64,000 bases of DNA from Sphingomonas sp. TREG-RG-20F-R18-01 (GTDB lineage: Bacteria > Pseudomonadota > Alphaproteobacteria > Sphingomonadales > Sphingomonadaceae): the NCBI RefSeq assembly GCF_022662475.1, contig NZ_JAKNQQ010000002.1, positions 372,001 through 436,000 on the forward strand, in the 5' to 3' direction. Of the stretch, positions 54,297 to 62,294 are shown piece by piece. A program made the translations under genes and the position numbers. The stretch's first letter is position 1. Each line of letters opens with the position of its first letter. The notes under the pieces were generated by a model. The model did no database searches. It was given only the letters and a program-made list of their open reading frames with translations, and was not told the origin of the DNA.

Positions 54297-54653
54297 TCAG
54301 ACCGGCATGCTCATGATGTCCTTGTAGGCGGACAGTAATTTGTTGCGGACCTGCAGCGTCGCCTCGAACCCGACCGATGCCTGCTGGCGTGCGAGCATCA
54401 CCTTGGCGATGTCGACGGTCTCGCCGCGCTCATAGCTTTCGCTGAGCTTGGCGGCCTGCGTCTGGCCCTGGTTGACGTTTTCGAGCGCGGTTTGCATCGT
54501 CGTGGCGAAGCTGGCGGGCTTCGTCTCGGCGACTGGCGTTGCCGCAGGCGTCGCGCTGGCACGCGCGAGCGCCTGGTTGCGCTCGAGGATCTGCGCGCGG
54601 AGCGCCATGACGCGGTCGATCCCGCCCGCGCCGCCAATGCCACCTACGCTCAT
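54297..54653 (-). CDS. fliE: Flagellar hook-basal body protein FliE
   Basis: 118 residues. The C-terminal half (TVDIAKVMLARQQASVGFEA, then LQVRNKLLSAYKDIM) is the FliE signature. It joins the MS ring to the rod and gates export. The N-terminus is Gly/Ala-rich. The start overlaps the upstream activator's stop (ATGA), and fliF begins one base after it. Confidence 0.93.
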   Translation of the reverse strand: MSVGGIGGAGGIDRVMALRAQILERNQALARASATPAATPVAETKPASFATTMQTALENVNQGQTQAAKLSESYERGETVDIAKVMLARQQASVGFEATLQVRNKLLSAYKDIMSMPV

Positions 54654-55927
54654 GCCGACACCGCCGTGCGGTCATGCGCGCGGATGATGTCGTCGCCTTG
54701 TTCTCGCGCCTTGGCCAATCGGTAGCGCAGGGTGCGTTCCGAGATGCCGAGCCGCTTGGCGGTCTCGATCCGGCTGCCGTTGCACGCGGCGAGCGTTTCG
54801 CGGATCGCCTGGAATTCGTGCATCTGGACGATGTTGCCGAGCGTGGCGGGCGCATCCGGCGCGGTGACCGCGATCGTCGCGCGCGCGCTCGGGCGGTCGA
54901 ACACGATGTGCTCGGGCTGGATCGTGTCGCCGCCCGCGAACAGCAAGGCGCGCTGCAACACGTTCTCGAGCTCGCGGACGTTGCCGGGCCAGTCATGCTG
55001 CGACAGCAGGTCGATCGCCTCGGCGCACGGCCAGGGGATCGTCGTGCGGTTGCCCGCGTGGCGCAGGATCAGCGTCGCGACGAGCGCAGGGATATCCTGC
55101 ACGCGGTCGGCGAGCGGCTTGGTCGTCAGCGGGAAGACCGACAGGCGGTAATAGAGATCCGCGCGAAAACGGCCCGCGGCGACTTCGTCCTGCAGGTCGC
55201 GGTTGGCGCTCGCGATGATGCGGACGTCGATCGGCTGCGGCGTGGTCGCGCCGATCGGAATGATCTCGCGCTCCTGCAACGCGCGGAGCAGCTTCGACTG
55301 GAGCAGCAGCGGCATCTCGGCGATCTCGTCGAGCAGCAGCGTGCCGCCGTCGGCCGCGCGGAAGAAGCCCTCGCCGCCCGACGACGCGCCGGTGAAGGAG
55401 CCCTTCTGGTGGCCGAACAGCAACGCCTCGAGCATCGTCTCGGGGAGGGCGGCGCAATTGATCGCGATGAACGGCTTGGCGGCGCGGTTGGATTTCAGGT
55501 GGATCGAGCGTGCGAGCACTTCCTTGCCGGTGCCGGTCGGGCCGTTGATCAGCACCGTGATGTCGGCGGTCGCGACGCGCTCGGCGAGCGTGTGGAGCGC
55601 GAGGCTCTCGGGGTCCGCGGCGGTCGGCATCTCCGGCTCTGCGAGCAACGCGCGGACGAAGCCCGCGCCGACCGCGGCGTCGGTCTCGTCATAGGACACG
55701 AAGGCCGGGCTGCCGTCGCGCGACGGCACGATGGCGCGGCTTTCGTGACCCAGGATGACGGTGCGTGCCGAAACCGGCGGGGTTTCCCCGGCTGCGACGA
55801 GGTAGAACTCGCCCGGCGCACGCTTGCCGTCCTCGAACGAACCGATCGCAAACCCTTGCGCGCGCAGGCACGACACGAGCGCATAGTGCTGGCGAAGAAT
55901 CGCGGCAGATGGAACGATGGTTCGCAT
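54650..55927 (-). CDS. Sigma-54 activator, FlbD/FleQ-like, without a canonical receiver domain
   Basis: 425 residues. The AAA+ domain has Walker A GPTGTGKE (129-136), Walker [11 protein letters not shown] (197 onward) and the sigma-54 contact loop GSFTGA (176-181, where GAFTGA is usual). The Fis-type helix-turn-helix is at the C-terminus ([21 protein letters not shown]). The first 110 residues show no phospho-acceptor pattern of response regulators. It heads the fli run and probably activates class II flagellar genes. ATG 55927 is preceded by AGGGAG. Confidence 0.9.
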   Translation of the reverse strand: MRTIVPSAAILRQHYALVSCLRAQGFAIGSFEDGKRAPGEFYLVAAGETPPVSARTVILGHESRAIVPSRDGSPAFVSYDETDAAVGAGFVRALLAEPEMPTAADPESLALHTLAERVATADITVLINGPTGTGKEVLARSIHLKSNRAAKPFIAINCAALPETMLEALLFGHQKGSFTGASSGGEGFFRAADGGTLLLDEIAEMPLLLQSKLLRALQEREIIPIGATTPQPIDVRIIASANRDLQDEVAAGRFRADLYYRLSVFPLTTKPLADRVQDIPALVATLILRHAGNRTTIPWPCAEAIDLLSQHDWPGNVRELENVLQRALLFAGGDTIQPEHIVFDRPSARATIAVTAPDAPATLGNIVQMHEFQAIRETLAACNGSRIETAKRLGISERTLRYRLAKAREQGDDIIRAHDRTAVSA

Positions 55928-56162
55928 GGAAACTCCCTGTTGATTCGGGGAATGCGGCCTGCGTAGTAAATTCCGCGTTAAACCGGTCGCCAAACCGGCA
56001 ATATTTTTCCGCTTTGCCGCCCGATAGTTGGCGGCACCGACACAAATGCGAAAAAGTGCGCCGCAGCGCTTAAAGCCGCGACGGAATGGTCGTTACCATC
56101 TCTGGCGGCTCGGCTCTCCGATAGGGGGCGGCGGGATTGCCGGACCTATTTGGAGACCATCA

Positions 56163-57005
56163 ATGACCGTCATCGGAACCAACGTCGCCTCGCTCAAGTC
56201 GAGCAACGCATCGAACGCCGCCAACACCGCGCTGCAGACCAGCATCGAGCGCCTGTCGACCGGCAAGCGCATCAACTCGGCCAAGGACGACGCCGCCGGT
56301 CTGGCGATCGCCACCTCGCTCGGCGCCCAGATCAAGGGCCAGAACCAGGCGATCCGCAACGCCAACGACGGCATCGCGCTCGCGCAGACCGCCGACGGCG
56401 CGCTCGGCGAAGCGACCAACATCGTGCAGCGTATCCGCGAACTCGCGGTCCAGTCGGCGTCGGGTACGTATCAGCAGAGCGATCGCGACAACCTGCAGAC
56501 CGAAGTCGGCGAACTGCAGAAGCAGCTCACCAACCTGACCGCGACCAAGTTCAACGGCGTTGCTCTGTTCGGCACCACTGATACCAAGATCGCGATCCAG
56601 ACCGGGTCGTCCTCGGCCGACCAGACCACCCTCACGATCAAGGGGCTCAACCTTGCAGCGGTAGAAGCCGTCGACATCTCGACGGTCGGCACGGCGGGCA
56701 CGGGCTCGCCGCCAACGGGTGGCACCGGCGCGCTGGGTGCGTTGGACGACCTGGACACCGCGCTCAACGCGGTCAACACGACCCGCGCGTCGATCGGTGC
56801 CGGTGAAAGCCGCCTGAGCTCGGTCGTCAACACGCTGACCTCGAGCGTGTCGAACCTGACCGACGCGAAGAGCCGGATCGAAGACGTCGACTTCTCGACC
56901 GAGACGACCAGCCTCGCCAAGGCGCAGATCCTCAGCCAGGCATCGACCGCGATGCTCGCGCAGGCGAACCAGTCGCAGCAGGGCGTGCTGAAGCTGCTCG
57001 GCTAA
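56163..57005 (+). CDS. fliC: Flagellin
   Basis: 280 residues, compact. The D0/D1 ends are standard: [40 protein letters not shown] and the C-terminal [26 protein letters not shown]. The variable middle is only a short Gly/Thr/Pro stretch near residues 180-195, so D2/D3 domains are absent. Start ATG 56163 follows TTTGGAGACC; the longer in-frame start (56028) is rejected. It is divergent from the activator gene; the 235-bp spacer showed no sigma-54 or sigma-28 promoter I would defend. Confidence 0.96.
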   Translation: MTVIGTNVASLKSSNASNAANTALQTSIERLSTGKRINSAKDDAAGLAIATSLGAQIKGQNQAIRNANDGIALAQTADGALGEATNIVQRIRELAVQSASGTYQQSDRDNLQTEVGELQKQLTNLTATKFNGVALFGTTDTKIAIQTGSSSADQTTLTIKGLNLAAVEAVDISTVGTAGTGSPPTGGTGALGALDDLDTALNAVNTTRASIGAGESRLSSVVNTLTSSVSNLTDAKSRIEDVDFSTETTSLAKAQILSQASTAMLAQANQSQQGVLKLLG

Positions 57006-57112
57006 ACCGACCGGTCCCGTCGCCCGCCCCCCTATCCAGGGCGGCGGGGCCGACCGGGCCATCCCGCGCGCATTCCATTTTGGACAGCACCGCGCGCGGG
57101 GCGGTCTCGAAC

Positions 57113-57150
57113 AACCCCGGTGGTCGCGCGCGCGATCGCCGGGGTTTTTT
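57113..57150 (+). terminator. Rho-independent terminator after fliC
   Basis: Stem AACCCCGG/CCGGGGTT around an 18-base loop, followed by a run of T. It lies 108 bases after the fliC stop. Confidence 0.75.
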
Positions 57151-57250
57151 GCGTGCACGGCCGGGCGCCTGCCGCTCCTGGCACTTCACCCGTCGAGGCC
57201 CTTCCCCGGCCTTCGCCGGGAAAGCGCCTCCAGGGAGCAACGCCGGATCC

Positions 57251-58045
57251 TCAGCGCGGGCGCTTGATCTCGAACAGCGTTGGCCAGTTCTTGCCGGTCA
57301 CGTACAGCCGGTGCGCGACGCGGTCGTAGGCAATGCCGTTCGGCACCGAATCCCGGTCCGTCAGCGCGACCCTGGCGACCAGCGGCGACACGTCGATCAC
57401 CCCGACGACCCGGCCGTTGGCCGGGTCGATCCGCGCAATGTAGGGCGTCATCCAGATATTGGCGTAGATCTGGCCGTCGACATATTCGACCTCGTTGAGC
57501 TGGTCCACCGGCCGGCCATTGGCGGTGACCGTCAATCGCCGCACGACTTTCTGCGTGACCGGGTCGAGGAAGCGCAGCACGGGCGTCCCGTCCGACAGGA
57601 TCAGGTTGCGCCCGTCGTCGGTCATCGCCCAGCCTTCGCCGGTATAGGTGAACCCGCCGGTCCGCTTGAGGCCCGGCAAGCTCCACTTGTATCCTTGCCC
57701 GCCATGCCAGGTGACGCTGAGCAGCTGGTTCCGCCAGGCGACGATCCCCTCGCCGAACACCTGCGGCGCGAGCCGGACGCTGGCGAGAACGCGACCGGTC
57801 TTGAGATCGACGCGACGGATGTCGGACTGCCCCTCCCGCCCGGTGCTTTCATACAGGGTGCCGCGGTCGATCAGCAGGCCTTCGGTAAAGGCGCGCGGAT
57901 CATGCGGATAGGTGGCGACGATCTCCGCCCGGGTCACCGGCAGCGGGGAAGCCGCCGACGCGGCGACCGGTGCGGGCGTGCCGGCGTCGGCCACCGGCGC
58001 CGGGGGCAGCGCCAGCGCTGCAGCTAGAAGAAGCGATGCGATCAT
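57251..58045 (-). CDS. Glutaminyl-peptide cyclotransferase (bacterial/plant beta-propeller type)
   Basis: 264 residues. A signal peptide (MIASLLLAAALALPPAPVADA) and an exported beta-propeller with PHDPRAFTEGLLIDRGTLYEST, LNEVEYVDGQIYANIW and VPNGIAYDRVAHRLYVTGK, the PF05096-type pattern. It cyclises N-terminal Gln to pyroglutamate in exported proteins. ATG 58045 overlaps the regulator stop (ATGA); the longer open frame is a shadow. Confidence 0.9.
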   Translation of the reverse strand: MIASLLLAAALALPPAPVADAGTPAPVAASAASPLPVTRAEIVATYPHDPRAFTEGLLIDRGTLYESTGREGQSDIRRVDLKTGRVLASVRLAPQVFGEGIVAWRNQLLSVTWHGGQGYKWSLPGLKRTGGFTYTGEGWAMTDDGRNLILSDGTPVLRFLDPVTQKVVRRLTVTANGRPVDQLNEVEYVDGQIYANIWMTPYIARIDPANGRVVGVIDVSPLVARVALTDRDSVPNGIAYDRVAHRLYVTGKNWPTLFEIKRPR

Positions 58046-58605
58046 AAGGGACGAACCAATCGAACAGCGGTTGCGATCCATGGCGGATCGGTGACGATCT
58101 GCTGCCGCGCGCCAGCGCCGAGCGGCAACAGGTGGAGTTTGCTTTCCTCGCGCCCGATCAATCGGCCGAACAGATAGCGGCCGGCGGGGCGGGGCACCAG
58201 CACGTCCCGGTTGAGCGCGCGGGCAAAACCTTCGGGCGGCAAGCGTTCGCACCAGATCTCGTCACCGGCGCGATAGTCGCCGATCCCCGCGACCACCCGG
58301 ATCGCGATATGATCGGACGATGCGACCGGCGGTGCGATCGTCGCGGGCTGTCTGGGCGCCTGAACGCCGTTTGCATCCAGCACGGCCGCAACCGGGATGT
58401 CGGGACGATCGGGCAACCGAACGAGATCCGCGGCGCGCACCCCCAGCGCATCCGCGATCCGGTTGAGCCAGCCGACCGACACGGTCCGCGTCCCCGTTTC
58501 GAGCCGCCCGATCGTCTGCGCGGTGGTCGGCGGCACGCACGCGCGCGCGACGTCGTCGAGCGTCATGCCCTTTGCCCGGCGGACTTCCCGGATCGCGGTG
58601 ATCAT
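58042..58605 (-). CDS. XRE-type helix-turn-helix regulator
   Basis: 187 residues. An N-terminal HTH (IREVRRAKGMTLDDVARAC ... RLETGTRTVSVGWLNRIADAL) is followed by a beta-rich C-terminal domain (GDEIWCERLPPEGFARALNR) with no motif I recognise, reminiscent of LexA/S24-type sensor folds but without a visible Ser-Lys dyad. ATG 58605 has AAGGA upstream. It is coupled to the glutaminyl cyclase and divergent from the DUF6456 gene, which may be its targets. Confidence 0.82.
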   Translation of the reverse strand: MITAIREVRRAKGMTLDDVARACVPPTTAQTIGRLETGTRTVSVGWLNRIADALGVRAADLVRLPDRPDIPVAAVLDANGVQAPRQPATIAPPVASSDHIAIRVVAGIGDYRAGDEIWCERLPPEGFARALNRDVLVPRPAGRYLFGRLIGREESKLHLLPLGAGARQQIVTDPPWIATAVRLVRPL

Positions 58606-58702
58606 GACCGGTCCTTGTTGTGAGCAAACCAAATCGGTTTCTTACTGTCCTACATCCGTGCCTTCGTGGCAATCCCCCGACGACTCGAACGGGAGACGAA
58701 AG

Positions 58703-59179
58703 ATGCGCGAACTGGTGGAACGGAAGGTCGACGCGCGGGGGGTGACGGAATCCGCGGGGCTGGAACGGGGGCGGGGCCGGGGCCGCAGCGTCACCGTCAA
58801 TCTCGCCGAATCGCCGCTTGGCTGGTTGCGCGCGCGGGGGCTGGTCGATGCCCGCCAGTTCGAGGCGGGGGAGCGTCTGCGGGCCGATTACGAACGCGCC
58901 GCCCTGGCACCCTCGGTCACGATGCGCTGGACCGAACGGGTGGATGGCGGCGGCGGCGACACGCTCGACCCGACGCTCACGCAGATCGCGGCGAAAGCCC
59001 GGTTCGACGCCGCCCTCCACGGCGCGGGGCGGGGATTGGGCGACGTCTTGTGGCGGATGGTGTGCGCCGGGGAAGGGCTGCCCGACATCGAACGGACGCT
59101 CGGCTGGCCGCAACGCAGCGGCCGGATCGTATTGACGCTCGCGCTCGACCGGTTGGCGGATCATTATGGTCTGGCGTGA
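58703..59179 (+). CDS. DUF6456 domain-containing protein
   Basis: 158 residues. ESPLGWLRARGLVDARQFEAGERLRADYERA and PSVTMRW are hallmarks of a conserved alphaproteobacterial family of unknown function. The C-terminal part (GEGLPDIERTLGWPQRSGRIVL) looks like a helix-turn-helix for DNA binding, so a regulatory role is possible. ATG 58703 follows GGGAGACGAA. It is divergent from the XRE regulator across 97 bp. Confidence 0.82.
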   Translation: MRELVERKVDARGVTESAGLERGRGRGRSVTVNLAESPLGWLRARGLVDARQFEAGERLRADYERAALAPSVTMRWTERVDGGGGDTLDPTLTQIAAKARFDAALHGAGRGLGDVLWRMVCAGEGLPDIERTLGWPQRSGRIVLTLALDRLADHYGLA

Positions 59180-59200
59180 GCGTCCGGCCTTGGAGTGGCG

Positions 59201-60688
59201 CTAGGCGTTCTGGCGGGAGCCGGTGCGGCCGAGCGCTTCCTGCCACCCCCCCATCAGCGCGGCGCGCTGATCGCTGCCCATCGTCGCGCTGAAGATCCGT
59301 TCTTCCTTCCAGGCGGCGGCAATGTCGTCCGGGCCGTTCCAGATCCCGACCGCCATCCCGGCCAGAAACGCCGCGCCGGCGGCAGTCGTCTCGATGTTCG
59401 CGGGACGGACGACGTCGGTGTCGAGCACGTCGGCGAGGAACTGGCAGAACCAGTCGTTCGCGGCCATCCCGCCATCGACGCGGATCTGCCGGGCATCGCG
59501 GGCGCCGTCGGCGACCATCGCGTTCATCAGGTCGGCGGTCTGATAGGCAACCGATTCGAGCGCCGCGCGCGCAATGTGCGATCCGGTGGCCGCGAAGGTC
59601 AGCCCGGTGATGCTCGCGCGCGCGTTCGGATCCCAATGCGGCGCGCCCAGCCCGACGAAGGCCGGCACCATATAGACGCCGTCATTGCCTTCGAGCTTGG
59701 TCGCCATGTCGTTGGTATCGGCCGCGCGGTTGATCAGGCCCAGCCCGTCGCGCAGCCATTTCACCGCCGCCCCGGCGACGAAGATCGATCCTTCCAGCGC
59801 GTAGGTAATCTTCCCGTCCAGCTGGTAGGCGATGGTGGTGAGCATGCCGTTCTTGCTGACCACCGCCTCCTTGCCGGTGTTGAGCAGCACGAAGCAACCG
59901 GTGCCATAGGTCGACTTGGCGTCCCCCCGCTGGAAACATGCCTGGCCGACGACCGCGGCCTGCTGGTCGCCCGCCATCCCCCCGATCGGGACGCTGTGGC
60001 CGAGCAGGTCGGGCGTCGTCTCACCGAAGATCGTGCTGTTGTCCTTCACCTCCGGCAGCAGGCTTTCGGGAATATCGAGCATTTTCAGCAGTTCGGCGTC
60101 CCAAGCGCCTTTGTGGATGTCGAACAGCAGGGTACGTGAGGCGTTGCTCGCGTCGGTCGCATGTACCTTGCCGCCGGTCAGCCGCCACAGCAGGAAGCTG
60201 TCGATCGTCCCGAAGGCGAGTTCGCCGCGTTCCGCGCGCGCGCGGACGCCGTCGACCTCGTCGAGGATCCACTTGAGCTTGGTGCCCGAGAAATACGGAT
60301 CGAGGATCAGCCCCGTCCGCGCACGGACCAGTTCCTCATGGCCATCGGCCTTCAACTGCGCGCAGAGCGCGGCGGTGCGGCGGTCCTGCCAGACGATCGC
60401 ATTGAAGACCGGCTTGCCGGTCGCGCGATCCCATACCACCACCGTCTCGCGCTGGTTGGTGATGCCGATCGCGGCGACCTTGCCGCCGTCGGCGGCGGCG
60501 GCTTCCTTCAGCGTATCGACGGTGTCGCGCCAGATATCCTCGGGATCATGCTCGACCCAGCCGGGCTGCGGATAATGCTGCGCGAATTCGCGCCGCACCG
60601 TCTGGCGCGGAACGCCATCGGTGCCGAAGGTCATGCTGCGGGTGGAAGTCGTGCCCTGGTCGATCGCCAGGATGATGGTGTCGCTCAC
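59201..60688 (-). CDS. glpK: Glycerol kinase
   Basis: 495 residues. The FGGY kinase opening [17 protein letters not shown] binds [18 protein letters not shown] and [15 protein letters not shown] follow, and the C-terminal [18 protein letters not shown] matches GlpK. It makes glycerol 3-phosphate. It lies 28 bases after glpF in the same unit. Confidence 0.96.
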   Translation of the reverse strand: MSDTIILAIDQGTTSTRSMTFGTDGVPRQTVRREFAQHYPQPGWVEHDPEDIWRDTVDTLKEAAAADGGKVAAIGITNQRETVVVWDRATGKPVFNAIVWQDRRTAALCAQLKADGHEELVRARTGLILDPYFSGTKLKWILDEVDGVRARAERGELAFGTIDSFLLWRLTGGKVHATDASNASRTLLFDIHKGAWDAELLKMLDIPESLLPEVKDNSTIFGETTPDLLGHSVPIGGMAGDQQAAVVGQACFQRGDAKSTYGTGCFVLLNTGKEAVVSKNGMLTTIAYQLDGKITYALEGSIFVAGAAVKWLRDGLGLINRAADTNDMATKLEGNDGVYMVPAFVGLGAPHWDPNARASITGLTFAATGSHIARAALESVAYQTADLMNAMVADGARDARQIRVDGGMAANDWFCQFLADVLDTDVVRPANIETTAAGAAFLAGMAVGIWNGPDDIAAAWKEERIFSATMGSDQRAALMGGWQEALGRTGSRQNA

Positions 60689-60716
60689 GCGTCGCTCTCC
60701 ATGTCTGTTGTCGGGT

Positions 60717-61526
60717 TTATTGCGGGCCGGCGAGCGGCTTGTCGCGCGGCAGGAACGGCCGGATCAGCAGATGCTGCGTCCCCCCGCCGATCACCGCGCC
60801 GATGAACGGCCCCGCGATCGGCACCCACCAGTAATTGTCGACGCCGGGGAAGGCGGATGTGTCCCACCCCATCAGCCACGCGAACACGCGGGGACCAAGA
60901 TCGCGCGCCGGGTTGATCGCCCACGCCTCGAGATACCCCATCGACGCGCCGATCAGCGCGACGAGCAGCCCGATCACGATCGCGCCGAAATTGGCCTGGG
61001 GTGCCATGGTGTTGAATTCGTCGGTGATCGCGAAGATCCCGAACACCAGGATGGCGGTCAGGATGATCTCGTCGATGAAGCCCTTCATCGTCGTGACCGC
61101 AAGCCCGGGCGCGGTGAAGAACACGCCGCCCGCGCCGCCGCCGGCGCGCGTCAGGTGCTGCGTCGCGTTGAAATGGTCGATGACGTTGTAATAGAGCGCA
61201 TAGACGATGGCGGCGCCCAGGAACGCGCCGACCAGCTGCGCGCACCAATAGGGCACGACCTTCTTCCACGGGAAACCGCGATAGAGCGCCAGCGCGAGCG
61301 TGACCCCCGGGTTGGCGTGCGTCCCCGACACCGCGCCGGTAACATAGATCGACAGCGACACCGCCATGCCCCAGGTCATGCACACGCCCCAATAGGCGGT
61401 CTTGTACGGGCTGGGGTCGTACAGCGTGTACATGCCGGCGACCGACAGGCCGAAAGTCATCACGATGCAGATCGCGACCGCTTCGGAGATCAATTCGCCG
61501 AGAAAGGCTTTGCGCTGTGGTTCCAT
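60717..61526 (-). CDS. glpF: Glycerol facilitator/aquaporin (MIP family) with a non-canonical first NPA box
   Basis: 269 residues, six helices. The second pore motif is standard for aquaglyceroporins ([18 protein letters not shown] at 205-207, Asp at 209), but the first reads [13 protein letters not shown]: Asn-Pro-Gly at 72-74 in place of Asn-Pro-Ala. Coupling to glpK indicates glycerol uptake. The protein ends in a short polar tail. Confidence 0.92.
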   Translation of the reverse strand: MEPQRKAFLGELISEAVAICIVMTFGLSVAGMYTLYDPSPYKTAYWGVCMTWGMAVSLSIYVTGAVSGTHANPGVTLALALYRGFPWKKVVPYWCAQLVGAFLGAAIVYALYYNVIDHFNATQHLTRAGGGAGGVFFTAPGLAVTTMKGFIDEIILTAILVFGIFAITDEFNTMAPQANFGAIVIGLLVALIGASMGYLEAWAINPARDLGPRVFAWLMGWDTSAFPGVDNYWWVPIAGPFIGAVIGGGTQHLLIRPFLPRDKPLAGPQ

Positions 61527-61619
61527 GCGGCGAGCTTACCGCTGATCGCGTCGCACTAGCAAACGGTATGCCCGTTCCTCACCGCTGGCGCACGCTTCGA
61601 GCCGCCGTATAAACGCCTG

Positions 61620-62006
61620 GTGGCAACAGGATTGGACGTACAGTTGGCAAAAGCGGTTTCGAAGGCATGGGATGGCGCGACGGTTCGCAAATGGCTCGAC
61701 AGCCGCGTGGTCGCCGCACGGTCCGAGCAGGTGTCGGCCGAGCGGGGCGGTCGCGATCGACAGGACGATTGCGACAAGGCGGCGGCGGAGGAAATGGTCT
61801 GCGCGCTGCTCAAGGCCAAGAGCGCCACCCCGACCCAGGCCGAGGTGCTCGACGCATTGGCCGCGCTGTTGGACCGCGCGGAGTTCGTCTGGGCCGGTGT
61901 CTATAACGATACCCGCTTCGATCGGCACGTCCGTGCCTTCGCCAAGAAGGTGGTCAGGATGGCGAAGGCCTCGGACGGTTTTGAAAACGTCGCGCATTAT
62001 CAATGA
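61620..62006 (+). CDS. Hypothetical protein
   Basis: 128 residues, soluble, with a charged middle (SAERGGRDRQDDCDKAAAEE) and a C-terminal helix-rich part ending VRAFAKKVVRMAKASDGFENV. No known domain recognised. The start is GTG 61620 (or TTG 61632); no ATG fits. It stands alone, divergent from glpF and upstream of the TPP riboswitch. Base composition by codon position looks coding, but support is limited. Confidence 0.55.
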   Translation: MATGLDVQLAKAVSKAWDGATVRKWLDSRVVAARSEQVSAERGGRDRQDDCDKAAAEEMVCALLKAKSATPTQAEVLDALAALLDRAEFVWAGVYNDTRFDRHVRAFAKKVVRMAKASDGFENVAHYQ

Positions 62007-62149
62007 TGCGCGTGCCGGGAGGGGGTTGCGACCCCGGCGGTCGTCCGCGCGTGGCGCCCGTGCTCGCCCCGCATGCGAGCGGCCGCCGAGCGCCGGAGCG
62101 ACGGCTCCCTGGCTGAATACCCCTTTCCACGCCCGATCTTACCGCCTAA

Positions 62150-62262
62150 GTCGCGGCTTCCCCGGGGGGCCGCTGATGTGCGGCTGAGAGGTGGGCAGCA
62201 GCCCACGACCCGCTGAACCTGATCCGGCTAACACCGGCGTAGGGAGGGTTGGCGGCAGGTCC
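62150..62262 (+). promoter_or_regulatory. TPP riboswitch (THI element)
   Basis: The conserved core is present in order: GGCTGAGAGGTGGG (thi-box 5' part), then ACCCGCTGAACCTGATCC, GGCTAACACCGGCGTAGGGA. These match the P2-P5 parts of the thiamine pyrophosphate aptamer. It ends about 32 bases before the TonB receptor start, so it is likely to control that gene by masking translation or ending transcription when TPP is plentiful. Confidence 0.93.
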
Positions 62263-62294
62263 CGTTGTCCCCCCATGAGGAGTGACGACGGACG

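Noticed and set aside
55928..56162. Sigma-54 or sigma-28 promoter upstream of fliC
   Set aside because: GG and GC pairs are present but not at the needed 10-base spacing, and GCCGATAA-like strings lack a matching -35 element.
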